From the NCBI GenBank assembly GCA_022824365.1, contig JAJEAA010000018.1:310001-374000 (forward strand): DNA of 64,000 nucleotides, written 5' to 3'. The notes below the pieces were generated by a model. The model was not told the DNA's origin. It saw nothing but the letters and a program-made list of their open reading frames with translations, and did not search any database. Positions 61,624 through 64,000 of this stretch are shown one piece after another (position 1 is the first letter of the stretch; every line of letters begins with the position of its first letter). Origin of the DNA: Anaerolineae bacterium (lineage in GTDB: Bacteria > Chloroflexota > Anaerolineae > Aggregatilineales > Phototrophicaceae). The translations under genes and the position numbers were made by a program.

Positions 61624-63615
61624 TTACTCGCTGACGTACCACTGATCGGAGTGGCCGCTTTCGAGATGGCTGATGTAGAGCACGCCCTCGACTGGCGTGA
61701 AGTTGTGCAGCCGGTTGGAGCGGATGAAGACCTCCGGCGCCTCGCCAACGGGACCGATGTGATAGATATTGCGGACGGTATTGGCGACCAGCAGCGTACC
61801 CAGCTCCAGGTAGCGTTCAGAGCCGATTTCGGTCAGTTGCCATTCGTCAACCAGCCGCATCTGTTCTTTCTGGTACTCGGGCGGTTCTTCGCCTTCTTCG
61901 CCGCCGGACAGCCACCATTGACGCCAGGCCAAACCGCCGCCGACGGGAGTCGAATCAATGCCATAGGGCGGACGCAACCAGATGGGACGCTGGTACATGT
62001 CCTTCTCAGAGACGACATCGGCAAACCAGGTCGAAGCGTGGACTTCGTTGGCGAGCAGCGCTTGCTTGAAGGCTTCGCGCGTGCTCGGGTTGATCTCGAC
62101 ATCAACGCCGACAGCTTCCCAATACTCAGCCACCAGTTCGGACATAGGAATTCTGTTGATAGCGTCCCAGAGCACGATCGACAGTTTCTCGCCATCGGGG
62201 CGCAGGCGCACGCCGTCATCGCCCATCGTCAAGCCCATTTCGTCCAGCAGGGCATTGGCGCCGTCGGGGTCATACGCGGCGTAGTGGTCGCTCATCCAGT
62301 CTTCGTAGAAGGCGGACAAAGACGAGACGCCCCATTGACGCGGGACGGCTTGGCCGAAGAAGAGCACGTCGTTGATCTCATCGCGGTTGATCGCCAGCGA
62401 CATGGCTTGGCGGAAGCGCAGGTCGTTGAAGATCTCGTTCAAGACCGGATCGTTGACCGTGATGTTGAATTGATACTTGCTCATGGCGCCTTGATCGGCG
62501 GGCCAGAGGATGGTGGTGTAATCGCCTTCAGCCTCGCCGGCTTTCAAAACCGGCAGGTCGCTGACTTCCAGGTTGTAGAAGCCGTAATCGATGGCGCCGG
62601 CCTGAACATTAAGGATGACCACTTCCGGCTCGCCCAGCAGCAAGCGCACTTGCCGATCGATGTAGGGCAGTTGATTGCCTTCGGTATCGACCTTGTAGTA
62701 GTAGGGGTTGCGGACGTAGAACTTGTTGCCGAAGTCATCGACGGTATCCAGCGTCCAGGGTTTCACGACGGGCAAATCCGGGTCGAAATCGCTCTGGCCG
62801 GTCTGGCCGTTCATGTGGAATTGGAAGGCGCCGGCCCAGGTATCGTAGCCTTCGGACTCGGCGAGCGCTTGCGCGTCCTCATTGTAGTCGGCGTGCCATT
62901 GCTGCAAATAGTGACGCGGCGCGATGGGGAAGCCTTGGCCGCTGCGCGCGACGACGAGGGCGAAGGCCGGATTCGGCTGAGCGGCGATGAAGTTGACGGT
63001 CAAGTCGTCGACCTTCTCGACCACCAGCGGCGTTCCGCCCGGCTTGAGCGCGTTGGACATATTGGGCAACTCTTCGTGCAGCATGATGTCTTCGTACCAG
63101 AACATGATGTCGTCAGCGCTGAGGGGCGCGCCATCGCTCCACTTCATGCCGCTGCGCAAAGTAACGGTGGCCGTCATCAGGTCCTCAGACAACTCAATGC
63201 TCTTGGCGACTTCGGGGAAGACAACCTCCCAGTTAGTCGAGAAACCGGTGAGATGCTGGTCCCAGGCGGTGAAGCCGGTATTGCCGAAAGACGTGGGATT
63301 GGTGGCGTTGAAGGTGATCTCGCCGCCATAGGTCCCGATGGCTTCGCGCGGTTGGACGACCATGATATCGCCGCGGTCGGGCAGGCGTTCTTCGACCGGC
63401 GGCAAGTCGCCGGCCGCGACCATGTCCGCCAGCATGGGCGCTTCGTTGAACATGCCGATGGTGTTGCCGGTTTCGGCTTCGTAGGCGTCCAGCGACCAGG
63501 TTCTGAGATTGTCGGCCGGCGAGTAGCCGTCTTGCGCCGCCGCTGTAAATGCCGGGAGCGCCAGAATCAGCACGAGCATAATACTCAACAGCGTTCGATA
63601 GTTAAACTTTGACAT
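61624..63615 (-). CDS. Family 5 extracellular solute-binding protein, second copy
   Basis: From the ATG at 63615, with GGAGGA about eight bases upstream, the product is 663 residues. An earlier ATG at 63678 lacks a ribosome site. The signal peptide ends near LPAFTAAAQ and no lipobox is visible. Family 5 blocks are VTLRSGMKWSDGAPLSADDI, LRFRQAMSLAINRDEINDVL and PDGANALLDEMGL. It is related to but clearly different from the protein at 54569-56458, so the ligand may differ. Its ATPase partner may be the partial gene upstream. Confidence 0.92.
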   Translation of the reverse strand: MSKFNYRTLLSIMLVLILALPAFTAAAQDGYSPADNLRTWSLDAYEAETGNTIGMFNEAPMLADMVAAGDLPPVEERLPDRGDIMVVQPREAIGTYGGEITFNATNPTSFGNTGFTAWDQHLTGFSTNWEVVFPEVAKSIELSEDLMTATVTLRSGMKWSDGAPLSADDIMFWYEDIMLHEELPNMSNALKPGGTPLVVEKVDDLTVNFIAAQPNPAFALVVARSGQGFPIAPRHYLQQWHADYNEDAQALAESEGYDTWAGAFQFHMNGQTGQSDFDPDLPVVKPWTLDTVDDFGNKFYVRNPYYYKVDTEGNQLPYIDRQVRLLLGEPEVVILNVQAGAIDYGFYNLEVSDLPVLKAGEAEGDYTTILWPADQGAMSKYQFNITVNDPVLNEIFNDLRFRQAMSLAINRDEINDVLFFGQAVPRQWGVSSLSAFYEDWMSDHYAAYDPDGANALLDEMGLTMGDDGVRLRPDGEKLSIVLWDAINRIPMSELVAEYWEAVGVDVEINPSTREAFKQALLANEVHASTWFADVVSEKDMYQRPIWLRPPYGIDSTPVGGGLAWRQWWLSGGEEGEEPPEYQKEQMRLVDEWQLTEIGSERYLELGTLLVANTVRNIYHIGPVGEAPEVFIRSNRLHNFTPVEGVLYISHLESGHSDQWYVSE

Positions 63616-63758
63616 CGTTCTTTCCTCCAGTGAATGAATAATCGTTACACCTATCCGGATCATATACTTATCTGTCAATAGGCCTCCTCTCAGCTTGTCT
63701 TGCCCTACAAATGCTTCACCTTAGCCTGCGCGCATAGTCCGCAGGCAATTCTACCACG

Positions 63759-64000
63759 TCATACCGTCACGCCAACCAACTCCAACTCCCTGGCGAAATG
63801 GCAGGCGGCGAAGTGGCCCGGCTCAACTTCTTCCAGCAAAGGCGTCTCTTGCCGGCAGCGTTCCTCAGCATATTGGCAGCGTGGATGAAACGAGCAGCCG
63901 CTCGGCGGATCTGCTGGATTGGCAACCTCGCCGCTTAGGATGATCTGTCGCTCCTCCAGGCGCGGATCGGGCTTGGGCACTGCCGATAAGAGCGCCTCGG
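63759..64000 (-). CDS. Peptide/oligosaccharide-type ABC ATPase, C-terminal end (start outside window)
   Basis: The frame enters from the right edge and ends at 63759, giving about 80 residues. The piece contains [19 protein letters not shown] and the cysteine cluster [14 protein letters not shown], the typical C-terminal extension of OppD/OppF-like ATPases. The nucleotide-binding domain lies outside. It is upstream of the second binding-protein gene, so a second peptide-type ABC system continues beyond the window. Confidence 0.85.
   Translation of the reverse strand, partial: EALLSAVPKPDPRLEERQIILSGEVANPADPPSGCSFHPRCQYAEERCRQETPLLEEVEPGHFAACHFARELELVGVTV

Noticed and set aside
61576-63612. 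A 678-codon open frame on the plus strand
   Set aside because: It is antisense to the well-supported second binding-protein gene, has no family features and reflects codon bias of the real gene.

Overview
The window reads as a chromosomal segment of a bacterium, most likely a member of the Chloroflexota (Anaerolineae-like). This rests on gene style: a Ser/Thr kinase with a PD40 propeller, an FHA/SH3b protein with a Thr/Ser/Pro-rich tail, a one-chain glycyl-tRNA synthetase, fused Gld-type transport proteins, many peptide-type ABC cassettes, and a DnaG zinc site with CX3C spacing. No rRNA, tRNA, CRISPR array, transposase or prophage gene was seen. The lineage is an inference and no marker search was possible.

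Layout. 1-8.6 kb (minus strand) holds an information-processing block: a truncated TPR protein, endonuclease V, sigma-70, DnaG primase and a fused GlyQS. 8.8-13.7 kb is a three-gene Gld-type ABC operon (ATPase, permease fused to a GldG-like domain, DUF4340 protein) closed by a hairpin terminator. 13.9-18.3 kb has a PfkB sugar kinase, an FHA/SH3b membrane protein, a rhodanese and a LysR regulator. 18.4-20.5 kb is a magnesium/cobalt-chelatase-like I/D locus whose two halves lie in different frames joined at an A9 run. 20.6-31.2 kb is housekeeping and mixed: a C45/AAT-type hydrolase, alanine dehydrogenase, a flippase-like protein, an aldo/keto reductase, uppS, frr, a PknB-type kinase, cdsA and an SRPBCC protein. 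31.2-33.9 kb has three consecutive polytopic membrane proteins of one family.

34.0-43.8 kb looks like a polyamine locus. A minus-strand operon encodes a GNAT, a polyamine-oxidase-like flavoenzyme, an AguB-like N-carbamoylputrescine amidase, a PhzF-like protein and an aldo/keto reductase. Facing away from it is a potBCDA transporter cassette. 43.9-45.5 kb carries a reductive-dehalogenase-like corrinoid/iron-sulfur protein without a Tat signal, overlapped by a small unknown gene. 45.6-50.1 kb has a VanZ-like protein, a secreted PD40/SH3b protein, a second GNAT and pdxS.

50.2-64.0 kb is a catabolic and uptake island. A sulfatase-SBP-permease-permease-ATPase-ATPase operon is followed by an amidohydrolase, two tandem BNR/sialidase-like proteins, a second peptide-type binding protein and the start of another ABC ATPase gene. 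Hairpins sit directly after each of the three binding-protein genes, suggesting that these are expressed above their permeases.

The most interesting items are the probable programmed -1 frameshift (or transcriptional slippage) that would make both a ChlI-like and a ChlD-like subunit from one gene, the cytosolic reductive-dehalogenase-like protein with its overlapping partner, and the polyamine locus.
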